Assembly (NCBI GenBank): GCA_049840435.1 | Contig: JASGKY010000029.1 | Span: 55,178 to 119,177 of the forward strand | Direction: 5' to 3' | From: JADLHS01 sp049840435 | GTDB taxonomy: Bacteria; Verrucomicrobiota; Verrucomicrobiia; Limisphaerales; JADLHS01 | DNA length: 64,000 nucleotides | Part shown: piece after piece, positions 1 to 9,311 of the stretch | How the letters are laid out: each line of letters starts with the position of its first letter | How positions within the stretch are numbered: the first letter of the stretch is position 1 | The notes under the pieces: model-generated | Told to the model about the DNA's origin: nothing | The model's input: the letters and a program-made list of their open reading frames with translations, nothing else | Databases searched by the model: none | Made by a program: the position numbers and the translations under genes

Positions 1-130
1 TTGGGGGGTGTCTGGGTGAGGAATGATTGACTCATGGCAAAACCAGTATAGCGGCAAGGGCTGCAGTTTTCAGTATTCGAATCTACCGGTGACCACTGCG
101 AGGTTAATGCTTGAGGGACAATTTTTCGGC

Positions 131-352
131 TCAGGCAACTGGTGCGCCGCTTTTTTTGCGGCGTGGTTTGGGGGCTTCTAAAGCCGGCGCGGATGGGATG
201 GCGGCGGGAGACGCGCTGGCATTGGCGCGGAGTTGACGCTCGGCGGCGTACCAGAATTCCTGGTCGCGCCCCGCGGGATGCCCGGCTTTTTCCCACAATT
301 GATAGGCGCATTCGGCGATGGCGCCGGGAGTTGGGGAGGAGGTGGTGTTCAT
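131..352 (-). CDS. DUF2934 small protein
   Basis: A 73-residue protein. The middle section (AECAYQLWEKAGHPAGRD, then a Trp and an acidic stretch) matches my recollection of the DUF2934 family, short soluble proteins with the pattern A-Y-x-L-W-x-x-x-G-x-P-x-G-R-D. No function is established for the family. The C-terminal 25 residues are Ala/Pro/Lys-rich and probably disordered. The gene is alone, transcribed away from the glycoside hydrolase gene starting at 501, with about 150 bp of shared upstream DNA. The start is the ATG whose complement is at 350-352. Confidence 0.72.
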   Translation of the reverse strand: MNTTSSPTPGAIAECAYQLWEKAGHPAGRDQEFWYAAERQLRANASASPAAIPSAPALEAPKPRRKKSGAPVA

Positions 353-500
353 GGTGGTTCAATTCATGTTTAACCGGACCGTTGCACTACAATTCACCAG
401 TGTCGTCTGGATTTGGCAATAAAGCTTTTATTTCCCAGGACAGTTTAGTTTCAAACCGGGCTTTCGCCGCCAGGCATTTTCTGTTTCTTTTGGACGAGGC

Positions 501-2166
501 ATGATGAATCCGAAGATCAGCACAATTCTTTCGGGGCTTTATGGGGCTGCGGCGGCAAACCGGCTCGCGGTTGGAATCCAGCAGCAAAGCGAGGTGTTGC
601 GCCAGCAGTTGCCGGCTCGAGTGGGTGTCGAATTATCCGAGCGCGACGTGTTGCTCATCACGTATGCCGATCAACTGCAGGCGGCAGGCCAGACACCGCT
701 CATTACATTGGCTGACTTTGCCGGCGCTTGGTTGGTAGGTGTTGTCAGCGGCGTCCATCTGTTGCCGTTCTATCCGTGGTCATCAGATGATGGGTTTTCC
801 GTAAAAGATTTCTTTGCCGTGGACACCGCGTTCGGCGACTGGGCCGACATCGAGCGTTTTCGACCGAAGTTCGATCTGATGTTCGACGCAGTGTTCAACC
901 ACATGTCGGCGCAGGGAGAGTGGTTTCAAAAGTTTTTGGCAGATGAACCAGAATTCCGTGATTACTTCGTGACGGTGACTGGGAAGCCTGATCTATCTCA
1001 AGTGGTGCGGCCGCGTGCATTGCCGTTGCTGACGGAGTTCCAAACCGCGCGCGGGCCGGAGCAGGTTTGGACCACTTTCAGCGCGGATCAGGTGGATTTG
1101 AACTTCAAGAATCCCGCTGTGTTACTGGCCACGCTGCGGGCATTGCTGTTTTACGTGCAGCACGGCGCGAAGTTCATCCGGCTCGATGCCATCGCGTATT
1201 TGTGGAAGGAGATCGGCACGAACTGCATTCATCTGCCACAGACGCATCAAGTGATCCAACTCTGGCGCGCGGTGCTGGATGAAGTCGCCCCCGGCGTGCG
1301 CCTGATCACCGAGACGAACGTCCCGCATCCCGACAATATCTCCTACTTCGGCGATGGCACGAACGAGGCGCAACTCGTGTATAATTTCGCTCTGCCGCCG
1401 CTGGTGCTGCATTCCATCGCCACGGGTAATGCTGAGAAACTCACGCGTTGGGCCGCGACGCTGGCCACCCCATCGCCGCAGACGACCTTCTTTAACTTTC
1501 TCGCCTCGCACGATGGCATCGGGATGAATCCGGCACGTGGCATTCTGAGTCAGGCGGAGATTGATGCTTTGGTGGCGCGAGCGACGGCGCATGGCGGGTT
1601 TGTCTGGTCACAAGCACAATTCCGATGGCTCGAAGAGCCCCTACGAATTGAACATCACCTATTTCGATGCGCTCTCGAATCCGGCGGCGGGCGAATCCGA
1701 GGACCTTCAGATCAAACGCTTTCTTGTGGCGCATGCGATCCAATTTGCGCTTGCGGGCGTGCCGGGAATTTATTTCCACTCGTTGTTCGGGTCGCGCAAC
1801 GACCGGGCTGGTGCGGAATCTAGCGGAATACATCGGCGCATCAACCGCCAGAAGTTTGTTCGTGCGGAACTGGAGTCGGAACTGAATAATCCGGACTCGT
1901 TGCGCACGCGGGTTTTTGCCGGGCTTTCAAAACTCCTTGCGGCGCGGCGGGCCAGTGCGGCGTTTGCGCCGGGTGCGGCGCAACAAGTGTTGCCGCTTGA
2001 TCCGCGGATTTTTGCATTGGTGCGCGGGGTGCAGACTGATGGCGGGCAGATGCTGTGTCTGCACAACGTGGCCGCTGAAAGCGTGACGGTGCCTGCGATT
2101 CCGGGGCCTGCGGGAGGCGTGACTTTGCAGCCGTATGAAGTGCGCTGGGAAAAATTTCCCGGTTAA
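501..2166 (+). CDS. GH13 subfamily 18 sugar phosphorylase (sucrose/glucosylglycerate phosphorylase type), frameshifted
   Basis: An alpha-amylase-fold enzyme of the sucrose phosphorylase subfamily, which reversibly phosphorolyses an alpha-glucoside to glucose 1-phosphate. Catalytic residues are in place: nucleophile D229 in FIRLDA, acid/base E271 in LITETN, and transition-state D338 in LASHDG. The frame breaks near 1,605: before it the protein reads AHGGFV, and the expected continuation HKHNSDGSKSPYELN follows in another frame and runs to the stop at 2166. One surplus base explains this, so the gene is probably intact in the organism (about 555 aa, normal for the subfamily). The start is one of two adjacent ATGs at 501/504, preceded by GACGAGG. 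Neighbours (HAD phosphatase, GT4, GpgS-like synthase) favour glucosylglycerate over sucrose as substrate, by inference. Confidence 0.85.
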
Positions 2167-2887
2167 ATCGGAGTGGACCAGGAACTCGCGGAGTTTTTCC
2201 GGTGGGCCGGATTTCTTCTCCGGGCTGGAAGCGTGCAGATGCCATGTATGAAAACCCTGGGTTTGGGCCGGGGCGATGTCGTTGTCGAGGCGGTCGCCGA
2301 CGACAAGGGTTTCGTTCGGGTTGAGCTGCCGGGCTTCGAGGCGGGCCCCGCAGGATCTGGAAGATGTGCGGGTCCGGTTTGCTGAACCCGTGTTGAAAGG
2401 ACCAGACGCTTAGATAGGGCGTGAAAATACTCAGGCTCAAGCCTTCTGGTTTCAGCAACTTCTCCAATTCCACCAAAGTGTAAGCCTGAGCATTCGACGC
2501 GATGCCGAGAGTGCAACGTTTGTCCACCAACCAGCGCAACGCCGTGGCTATGCCGGGCATCAGCGCGAGGGAACGGCCGATCTGCATCTGGCGGTAGATG
2601 AAATCACTTTGGACTTCCAGCTTGAGCTTGGTGAAGCCGGGCAGCACTTCGGCCACGATGGAAGGCCACACGATTTCGGGTTTGAGAATCCCCCGCGCGT
2701 GGGCTGCCTTATGGCGGAGCATGATGGCGCGGTTGCAGGCGACTGAGAAATTCAGCCGGGACAGCGGTGGAGACTTTTGAAACGTCTCTTGAAACAGCTC
2801 TTGCCATAACTCGTCGGCGTTTGCCGGCGGCGGGCTGACCTGCATCAAGGTGCCATACACATCGAAGATGACTGCGCGGATTTTCAT
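2163..2887 (-). CDS. HAD-family hydrolase, frameshifted
   Basis: A haloacid dehalogenase-type phosphatase beginning MKIRAVIFDVYGTLM, where the first Asp is the expected nucleophile although the usual DxD is DVY here, as in dehalogenase-like HADs. Motif II (IASNA) and the motif III Lys (GFSKPDPHIF) follow. After QILR the frame shifts near 2,347 (one surplus G in a G-run). The continuation in the next frame contains motif IV, LVVGDRLDNDIAPA. The exact C-terminus is uncertain because a second small indel seems needed to reach the TAA at 2163. Its start overlaps the GT4 stop by ATGA, so the two are translationally coupled. It may dephosphorylate the GpgS product, but its closest subfamily cannot be decided by eye. 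Confidence 0.75.
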
Positions 2888-4443
2888 GACGCCGCGGCCC
2901 ATAAAAGCGGATACAGATTGGCGGCGCAAAGTTTTTCTCCCACCAATTCGGTTTGGATGTGCAACGGCGTCTGCGCGGGAGTAGGGCGAGGCGTCGCCTG
3001 GACGAGGCGCACAAAAGTTTTGGCATACGTCGCGCCACTCAGCCAATTGTCTGCCGTTGCCGGCCAGGGGGTGACGCGCAGTTTTCCCGTCGCAGCACGC
3101 TTTTGCCAGTCGTGTAAAAACGGATTCAGCGGGGCGCACCGTTCCCACGACAAGGCGCGCGGTTGGGCGAGCACTTCGAGCTGCGCGGTGAGGGTCAGGC
3201 GGCTGAACGGAACTGAGGCCGGTTCGGTTGACTCCAAAACAATCGGGGTGGCGACGGATTTGCGAAGTGTTGTCGGTAATTGCTGACGCCAGCGGGTGAA
3301 CATTTTTTGCTGCCGTGCGCGTTCAGCTTTCCAATCGAACAGATCCGTGGCGATGCGGATTTCGTCGTAGGTTTGTGGCAGCCGGAAGCCAAAACGGCGC
3401 AGATCGGGCGCGACATTGGGAAGATTGCGGGCGATAAGCGGGCGGCGGGCGGCGGCGGCTTCGAGATACGGCAAACCAAAACCTTCCTGGAGCGAGGTGA
3501 GCAGCACCGTTTCGCTGGCGGCCATGAGTTCCGCCACGCTAGGCCTGCTGGTCTCGTCGCCTTGCAGGACGCCTAGGCGCAGGCGGTAGTGATGTTGATG
3601 GGCAGTGCGTTCGAGTTTCTGAAAATAGGGCAGTTCGTCGGCGGAGCTCGCGCTGCCAGTAGTGATGAGCCAGGCCTCCGGGCGTAGCCAATGCGTCAGC
3701 AGCAGTGCTTCGGCGACATTCTTTCGTCGCAATAAACGACAGGGCAGAATCCACACCGGCGCGTCGTGCTCGCGCAAGGTGCGCTCCAACCATTGGTGTG
3801 CGGCGCGCACGGCGGCAGGACGGGGTGGTCGCTGGCGCGGCACGGGATTGGGCAATAACGCGGCGACTGGGCCGAAATATTTTTGGAATACGGAGGCGTC
3901 CTCCGAGTTGATCCCGGCGTGGCGAAGGTCGGGGTGCGCGGGGAAGGTGGTGTTCGCCACGTCGGTGAGGTTGCGGAAGCCGGAGCAACGGATTTCCGGC
4001 CAGCGGCGCCAGCGGTTGTCAAACCACAGATCATGGTGATGCGAAACCAGCGTGATGCCGCGGGCCGCGCAGGTGCGGGCGAGTTCCTGCGACAGCAATA
4101 GATTGCGACCGATGGCCAGATTGTGCGCCCAGACGAGGTGTTTGGCGTGTTCAGAGCCGGTGAACAGTTTCTCCAATGCCAGGCGCAGGCGTTGCCGAAT
4201 TTTTTGCGGCGCGATTTTTTGCTCCGAGAAATAATTGAACGCCTTTTCCACGTGAACTTGAAGGCGGGCTGGAGAAATAAGTTCGGCAAATTGACGCAGC
4301 CATTTTTCGTCACCCGCTTCACCGCACGCGAGCGTGACGGTTGTCACGTCCCGGAGTTCCCGCAACAGATGCGGCGTGGCAAGTTCGATGACCCGCCGGA
4401 TGCCGCCGGGACGTAGATGATAGTGGACAATGACCAGATTCAT
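2884..4443 (-). CDS. GT4-family glycosyltransferase
   Basis: About 519 residues with a GT-B fold. The N-terminal Rossmann half starts MNLVIVHYHLRPGG, an acceptor-side glycine loop. The C-terminal half has SLQEGFGLPYLEAAA, the GT4 E-x7-E donor-sugar motif, and the earlier ILPCRLLRRKN corresponds to the conserved G/CR-x5-K segment. A C-terminal extension of about 100 residues after the GT domain is unusual and unrecognised. I chose the ATG at 4443 because homology-like sequence begins there; an upstream ATG at 4458 would add PRPI. It is divergent from the GpgS-like gene (84 bp shared upstream region) and coupled to the downstream HAD gene. The sugar specificity is unknown. Confidence 0.8.
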   Translation of the reverse strand: MNLVIVHYHLRPGGIRRVIELATPHLLRELRDVTTVTLACGEAGDEKWLRQFAELISPARLQVHVEKAFNYFSEQKIAPQKIRQRLRLALEKLFTGSEHAKHLVWAHNLAIGRNLLLSQELARTCAARGITLVSHHHDLWFDNRWRRWPEIRCSGFRNLTDVANTTFPAHPDLRHAGINSEDASVFQKYFGPVAALLPNPVPRQRPPRPAAVRAAHQWLERTLREHDAPVWILPCRLLRRKNVAEALLLTHWLRPEAWLITTGSASSADELPYFQKLERTAHQHHYRLRLGVLQGDETSRPSVAELMAASETVLLTSLQEGFGLPYLEAAAARRPLIARNLPNVAPDLRRFGFRLPQTYDEIRIATDLFDWKAERARQQKMFTRWRQQLPTTLRKSVATPIVLESTEPASVPFSRLTLTAQLEVLAQPRALSWERCAPLNPFLHDWQKRAATGKLRVTPWPATADNWLSGATYAKTFVRLVQATPRPTPAQTPLHIQTELVGEKLCAANLYPLLWAAAS

Positions 4444-4527
4444 GATCGGTCGCGGCAAAAATTATTGCCGCTTTTTAAAATCGGAACTTGTCACACTCAT
4501 GCGCGGCGGGCGATAACTTTCATCGCT

Positions 4528-5742
4528 ATGTCGGATTTTTTCCAAACTGGCGCGGTGGCGACCTTGCATCGCCTCGGTCCGACGGATGTCCCGCGTATGG
4601 AAAGCGAACTGACGGAGTTCGCACAGGAGACCCCGATTTCACTCGTGCTGCCGTGTCATGCGCGGGAACTCGGGACGAAGGCGTTGCGAGGCATTGTCCG
4701 GGAACTGCGCAATGTCCGCTATCTCAAACAAATCATCGTAGGGCTGGATGGCGCGTCGGCGAAGGATTGGCGGCGGGCGCGACGTTTTTTTGCGATGCTG
4801 CCGCAGAAGCCCATGCTCCTTTGGAACAGCGGCCCGCGGATGCAGGCGTTGTTTCGCCAGCTGGAGGAGGCAGAGCTCTCGCCCGGCGAAAGTGGGAAGG
4901 GGCGCAACGTCTGGATCTGTTTTGGTTATGCGCTGGCGAGCGAGCAAGCCCGCATGGTGGCGGTGCATGATTGCGACATCATCACGTATAACCGCGAGCT
5001 GTTAGCGCGGCTGTGTTATCCGGTGGCGCATCCGGCGTTGGGCTTTGACTATTGCAAAGGTTACTACGCGCGGGTGACGGACAAATTGAATGGGCGCGTG
5101 ATGCGGCTGCTCGTCACGCCGCTGTTGCGGGCGCTCAAGACGATCATCGGGCAGCATTCATACTTGGTGTATATGGACACCTTTCGCTATCCGCTGGCGG
5201 GAGAATTTTCCATGGACATGGATCTCGTGCGCCGCGTCCGCATTCCGCACGATTGGGCGTTGGAGATGGGTTTGCTGGCAGAAGTCTTCCGCAATAGCGC
5301 CCCGCGCGCGATCTGCCAATCCGAGTTGTGTGAGAACTACGATCACAAGCATCAGGAGCTTTCGCCGCGCGACATGGAAAAGGGGTTGAACAAGATGGCG
5401 GTGGATATTACCAAGTCGCTGTTCGGGCGGATGGCGGCGGAGGGGATCAAGCTGGACTCGGGCTTGTTCGACACATTGCTGAGTGCCTATGTGCGGCAGG
5501 CGGAGGATACGCTGCGGTTTTATTCCGCCGACTCGGTGCTCAACGGGCTGCGTTATCCGCGTCACGACGAGGAGAGCGCGGTGGCGACGTTTGTGCGCTC
5601 GATCAGCTCGGCGGCGCGGGCCTTCCAGAACGATCCGTTGTGGACGCCGTTGATTCCGAACTGGAACCGCATCCAATCGGCGTTGCCGGATTTCTTCGAC
5701 GAACTAAACCGCGCCGTGCAGTTGGACAACGAAATTGAATGA
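4528..5742 (+). CDS. gpgS: Glucosyl-3-phosphoglycerate synthase-like glycosyltransferase
   Basis: A 404-residue GT-A fold enzyme. Recognisable blocks are ISLVLPCHARELGTKAL, IIVGLDGA, the metal/nucleotide-binding DCD at residues 148-150 within VHDCDIITY, FDYCKGYYARV, and FRYPLAGEFSMDMDL. These match the glucosyl-3-phosphoglycerate synthase type found in proteobacteria and cyanobacteria (as I recall it), which makes glucosyl-3-phosphoglycerate from NDP-glucose and 3-phosphoglycerate. The start at 4528 gives the family-typical N-terminus (FFQTG...ATLHRLG); the frame is open further upstream. With a HAD phosphatase and a GH13_18 phosphorylase nearby, a role in glucosylglycerate synthesis and recycling is a reasonable inference. 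Confidence 0.75.
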   Translation: MSDFFQTGAVATLHRLGPTDVPRMESELTEFAQETPISLVLPCHARELGTKALRGIVRELRNVRYLKQIIVGLDGASAKDWRRARRFFAMLPQKPMLLWNSGPRMQALFRQLEEAELSPGESGKGRNVWICFGYALASEQARMVAVHDCDIITYNRELLARLCYPVAHPALGFDYCKGYYARVTDKLNGRVMRLLVTPLLRALKTIIGQHSYLVYMDTFRYPLAGEFSMDMDLVRRVRIPHDWALEMGLLAEVFRNSAPRAICQSELCENYDHKHQELSPRDMEKGLNKMAVDITKSLFGRMAAEGIKLDSGLFDTLLSAYVRQAEDTLRFYSADSVLNGLRYPRHDEESAVATFVRSISSAARAFQNDPLWTPLIPNWNRIQSALPDFFDELNRAVQLDNEIE

Positions 5743-5765
5743 CCACGGTTGCGGGAAATCCAGAC

Positions 5766-7163
5766 TCAGAGATTCGCTACCTGATTCAACTCCGGCAATT
5801 CTGCCGTCAATCCGAAGTGTTCCTTGAACTTTTGTGCCAGCGGGTCACGCCCCTTCGCTTCGCCGTGGGTCAGGAAAACGCGTGGCTTGCAATGAGCGAC
5901 TTGCCCGGCCCATTTCAACAGCTCGGTCTGGCCCGCGTGCGCGCTGAAGCCGTTCAACGTATGGATGCTTGCGTTTACCGCGATCTTTTCACCGAAGATG
6001 GAGACGACTTTTTCGCGGTCCACCAGGCGCCGGCCCAGTGAGCCTTCGCCCTGATAGCCGACGATCAGGACAGCGGTTTCCTCGCGCCAGAGATTTTGCT
6101 TCAAGTGATGCAGGATGCGTCCGCCGTTGCACATGCCCGAGCCGGCCATGATCAAGCACGGGCCTTTTTCGTCGTTCAGCTTCATGGAGTCCTGCGCGGT
6201 TGGCGTGACAGTGAGCGTGTTCAAGTCCTGTTGCAAAGGGCGCTCGCGTTGCAGGGCGCGGAACTCGTCGTCGAACAATTCCGTGTGCGCCCAGTAAACC
6301 TTCGTCGCTTCGATTCCCATCGGGGTGTCGAGGAAGACAGGAAATTTTGGCACGGTCTTGTTGCGGAACATCAACGCGAGTAGATAGAGCAATAACTGCG
6401 TGCGCCCAACGGCGAATACCGGCACGAGAATCTTAGCTTTGCGCGCAACAGCATTTTTGACGATGCCTTCAAATTCGGTCACGGTTTCGGGCAACGGTTT
6501 GTTGTCGCGATCGCCGTAGGTGGATTCCATGATCAACACGTCCGCCTTGTCGAAGCCCACCGCATCTTCGAGAATGGGAGCGCCTTTGGGGCCGACATCG
6601 CCGGAGAAGACAATGGTCTTGGTCGTCGGGCCATCCTTCACGCATAGTTGCAAGCTGGCTGAGCCGAGCATGTGTCCCGCCTCCACCCAGCGGGCGCGGA
6701 TGCCCGGGGCGATTTCCACTGCTTGATTGTATGGCGCAGTGGCGAATTGCTCCATGATCTGCGAGACGTGTTCGGCTGTGTAGGTCGGTTCGAGCGGTGG
6801 TTCGCCCGCGCGCTGACGTTTGCGATTGGTGCGCTCCAGATCGGCGATTTGCAGGTGCGCGTAATCCCGCAGGATCAGGCTTGTGAGCGGAATCGTGGCT
6901 TCGGTGGCGTAGATTGGCCCGCGATAACCGGCCTTGGCCAGCAAGGGCAGACGTCCGGTGTGATCCAGATGCGCGTGCGTGATTAGAACGGCGTTAAGTT
7001 TGGCGACGTCGAGTGTTTTAGGCAGGATGTTCAGTTCATCATGATGACTGAAGCCTTGGAACATGCCGAAGTCCACAAGGACGTTGGCTTGTCCAGTTTG
7101 GACGAGATATGCCGAACCGGTGACTGTGCCGGCTGCGCCTAGAAAAGTGAGTTTAATGCCCAT
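5766..7163 (-). CDS. Metallo-beta-lactamase / beta-CASP RNase-like protein
   Basis: A 465-residue protein with a complete metallo-beta-lactamase core and beta-CASP insert. The HAHLDH zinc motif is at residues 63-68, with further metal ligands in the AGHMLGS segment and FSGDVG. The beta-CASP motifs MESTYGDR and MAGSGMCNGGRI follow, with a C-terminal RMMBL-type segment (NGFSAHAGQTELLKW) and final LTHGEA. This is the CPSF-73-like bacterial group associated with RNA processing. It is cytoplasmic, with no signal peptide. It stands convergent to the GpgS-like gene with a 23-bp gap and looks monocistronic. Confidence 0.9.
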   Translation of the reverse strand: MGIKLTFLGAAGTVTGSAYLVQTGQANVLVDFGMFQGFSHHDELNILPKTLDVAKLNAVLITHAHLDHTGRLPLLAKAGYRGPIYATEATIPLTSLILRDYAHLQIADLERTNRKRQRAGEPPLEPTYTAEHVSQIMEQFATAPYNQAVEIAPGIRARWVEAGHMLGSASLQLCVKDGPTTKTIVFSGDVGPKGAPILEDAVGFDKADVLIMESTYGDRDNKPLPETVTEFEGIVKNAVARKAKILVPVFAVGRTQLLLYLLALMFRNKTVPKFPVFLDTPMGIEATKVYWAHTELFDDEFRALQRERPLQQDLNTLTVTPTAQDSMKLNDEKGPCLIMAGSGMCNGGRILHHLKQNLWREETAVLIVGYQGEGSLGRRLVDREKVVSIFGEKIAVNASIHTLNGFSAHAGQTELLKWAGQVAHCKPRVFLTHGEAKGRDPLAQKFKEHFGLTAELPELNQVANL

Positions 7164-7229
7164 GATGTGTTGGTGCTGTTGGTGTGCGGAGTATCAGCGT
7201 GATACGGGGGTGCTGACAAGTTTGTGGTG

Positions 7230-8348
7230 TCAGTTTGCTTTCGCGCCGAAGCAATAGACGCTGCCATCGTTGCTGCCGATGATGATTTTGCCGTCCGCCA
7301 CAGCAGGGGAGCTTTCAATCGCTTGGCCGATTTCGTAGGACCACAATTCTTTTCCATCGGTGAGCGAGACGAGGTAGAGCCGTCCATCATCCGAGCCAAC
7401 GACTACTTTGTCTCCGCAGACCACCGGAGAGGAATCCACTTTGCCGCGCGTGGCGAAGGTCCAGATTTGTTTGCTGTCAGCACGATTAACGCAGTGTAAT
7501 TTTTTGTCGCGCCCGCCGAAGAGCACGCGATCTTTTGTCACTGCGGGCGAAGAAAAATAGGGGAAGGAGCGGTCGCGATAGGACCAGACATTTGTGTTGG
7601 CGCTTAGGTCCACGCAAAGAAACTGGTTTTCGTAATGGCCAAAGTAGGCGCGCCCATCCGCCAACGCCACGGACGCCGCGATGGGCGCACCGATGTCGTT
7701 ACTGTGGGCGAGCTGACCGTTGGTGAGAGTGACGGAGTAGAGCACGCCATCGCAGCCGCCCAGTGTTGTGATACCTTGCGCTATGGCGGGGCTGCCGTTG
7801 ATGTAATTGCCGGTTTCGAAGACCCAATTGCTTTGGCCAGTGGCGGCATCGAGGCAGTAGAGTTTGAAGTCATAGCTGCCGACGAGGAGGTTCGTCTTGG
7901 CTCCATCGGCAAACCAGTTGGGTGCGCCAAGGATTTTGTCACCGGTCTGAAATTTCCAGAGTTCTTTGCCAGAACTAGCATCAAGCGCATACAGATGTGC
8001 ATCGCTCGACCCGACATAAACGTTTCTATTCAAAACTAACGGAGAGGATTCGATCGCATCGCTGTTTGTGAAGGTCCAAATGAGTTTGCCAGTGGTGAAA
8101 TCCAGCGCGTAGAGGTTCCGGTCGTTGGCGCCGACAAAGACCCGATTGCCGACGATGGCGGCGGAGGATTTGACTGGCCCTTGGGCTTTGAAACTCCAGA
8201 GCAACGTTGGTTTGTCTGGTAAGGCGCCGCTGGCTACTCCGGTCAGGCTTGGTTGCCCGCGATACATCGGCCAGTCAGCTGCGGGGGTGGAAATTTCATT
8301 TGTGCCAGCCGCAAGGCAGAGGAGGAGAAGATTCAGCTTCGGCATCAT
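7230..8348 (-). CDS. PQQ-like beta-propeller repeat protein, secreted
   Basis: About 372 residues made of seven or eight repeats of the type S-x-P-A/V-V-x-x-G-x-V-Y-V-G-S-x-D-x-x-L-Y-A-L-D-x-x-T-G-x-x-x-W. Examples are VYVGSSDAHLYALDASSGK and IIIGSNDGSVYCFG. This is the quinoprotein/YVTN-style propeller typical of scaffold or BamB-like proteins. It begins with a short hydrophobic leader (MMPKLNLLLLCLAAG), so I place the start at 8348 rather than at the ORF's upstream ATG. There are no PQQ-dehydrogenase catalytic residues, so it is more likely a binding or assembly protein than an enzyme. Confidence 0.85.
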   Translation of the reverse strand: MMPKLNLLLLCLAAGTNEISTPAADWPMYRGQPSLTGVASGALPDKPTLLWSFKAQGPVKSSAAIVGNRVFVGANDRNLYALDFTTGKLIWTFTNSDAIESSPLVLNRNVYVGSSDAHLYALDASSGKELWKFQTGDKILGAPNWFADGAKTNLLVGSYDFKLYCLDAATGQSNWVFETGNYINGSPAIAQGITTLGGCDGVLYSVTLTNGQLAHSNDIGAPIAASVALADGRAYFGHYENQFLCVDLSANTNVWSYRDRSFPYFSSPAVTKDRVLFGGRDKKLHCVNRADSKQIWTFATRGKVDSSPVVCGDKVVVGSDDGRLYLVSLTDGKELWSYEIGQAIESSPAVADGKIIIGSNDGSVYCFGAKAN

Positions 8349-8450
8349 AGGCGCAGAATGACGCAAGTTGGACTGCGCGGCAGTGGAAATTATTCTGCCG
8401 GGGGGATCATCACGGATCAACCCGGCGTTTGGCTTGCTCGGCAGAAAACC

Positions 8451-9311
8451 TTAGGGCTTTGGCGTGAAACCCATTTCAGTCAGGATTTCCTGGCCGCGCG
8501 TTGATAGTGCGAAGGAGATGAAATTCTTCGTCGGTTCGGATTCGAGGGCTTTGTTGGTGTAAAAGCGCAACATGCGGGCGTAAGGATATTTGCCACTATG
8601 CACGGTGGCCGCGCTCGGTTCGACGCCGCCGATGGTGAGTTGTTTGATGCCAGCCGCCGGCTTGGCGAGGATGCCGGAATAACCAATCCCATTCGGATCT
8701 GCCGCGACGGCTTCCACGATGGCTTGGTAACTCTTCAAGAGTTTGGGATGCGCCGCGTAGTCTTCGTTCTTCATGGCGACTTCCTTGAAGCCAAGATATG
8801 TGCCGGAAATCGGATCGCGGATGTAGAGATGGATCGCGGCATCCGGGCCGCCGACGTCTTTCCAGTTTTGGAGCTTGCCGGTGAAGATGTCGTGCACCTG
8901 TTCGGTGGTCAGGTTTGCGACCGGGTTGTTGGCGTTGGCCACGATGGTTACGCTGTACGCGCCGAGGACATAGTCGTTCATCTCAAGATTGGCTTCCTTC
9001 GCAAGTTCCCGCTCTTCGGCGATTGCCGCTCGAGAGGCTGCCGCGATATCGCATTGCCCAATGCGCAAGGCCGCCATGCCGTAACCTGTGGCTTTGGTTT
9101 CTAGATCGAACGTGACCTTGGGGTGCGCCTTTTTGAATTCTGCAATCAGATGCGGGGCGAGTTCTTCGCCGATGGTATTCGAGCCGCGGAGGATGACTTT
9201 GTCCGCACTCCCGGCGGTGACAGCGCCGCTATCATTTTCAACGACCGGTTTTGTTCCTGGACACCCGAACAAAAGTGCGCTGGCAGCGATTAGGCAGAAA
9301 CACTTCATCAT
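8451..9311 (-). CDS. PstS-like phosphate-binding lipoprotein
   Basis: A 286-residue substrate-binding protein. The start MMKCFCLIAASALLFGC has a lipobox (LFGC), so it is predicted to be lipid-anchored at the inner face of the outer membrane or in the periplasm. The mature part shows the PstS pattern: VILRGSNTIGEELAP, FDLETKATGYGMAAL, DIAAASRA, LTTEQVHDIFTGKLQNWKDVGG, and IHLYIRDPISGTYLGFK. This set usually binds phosphate. No PstCAB permease genes are adjacent, so it may be an orphan binding or sensory protein. Start 9311 is preferred over the long upstream extension, which lacks signal-peptide character. Confidence 0.87.
   Translation of the reverse strand: MMKCFCLIAASALLFGCPGTKPVVENDSGAVTAGSADKVILRGSNTIGEELAPHLIAEFKKAHPKVTFDLETKATGYGMAALRIGQCDIAAASRAAIAEERELAKEANLEMNDYVLGAYSVTIVANANNPVANLTTEQVHDIFTGKLQNWKDVGGPDAAIHLYIRDPISGTYLGFKEVAMKNEDYAAHPKLLKSYQAIVEAVAADPNGIGYSGILAKPAAGIKQLTIGGVEPSAATVHSGKYPYARMLRFYTNKALESEPTKNFISFALSTRGQEILTEMGFTPKP

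Noticed and set aside
1841..3148. A 435-codon minus-strand frame
   Set aside because: Only its central part is real (the HAD protein from 2887). The N-terminal part is the wrong frame of the GT4 gene and the end is an artefact of the frameshift near 2,347.
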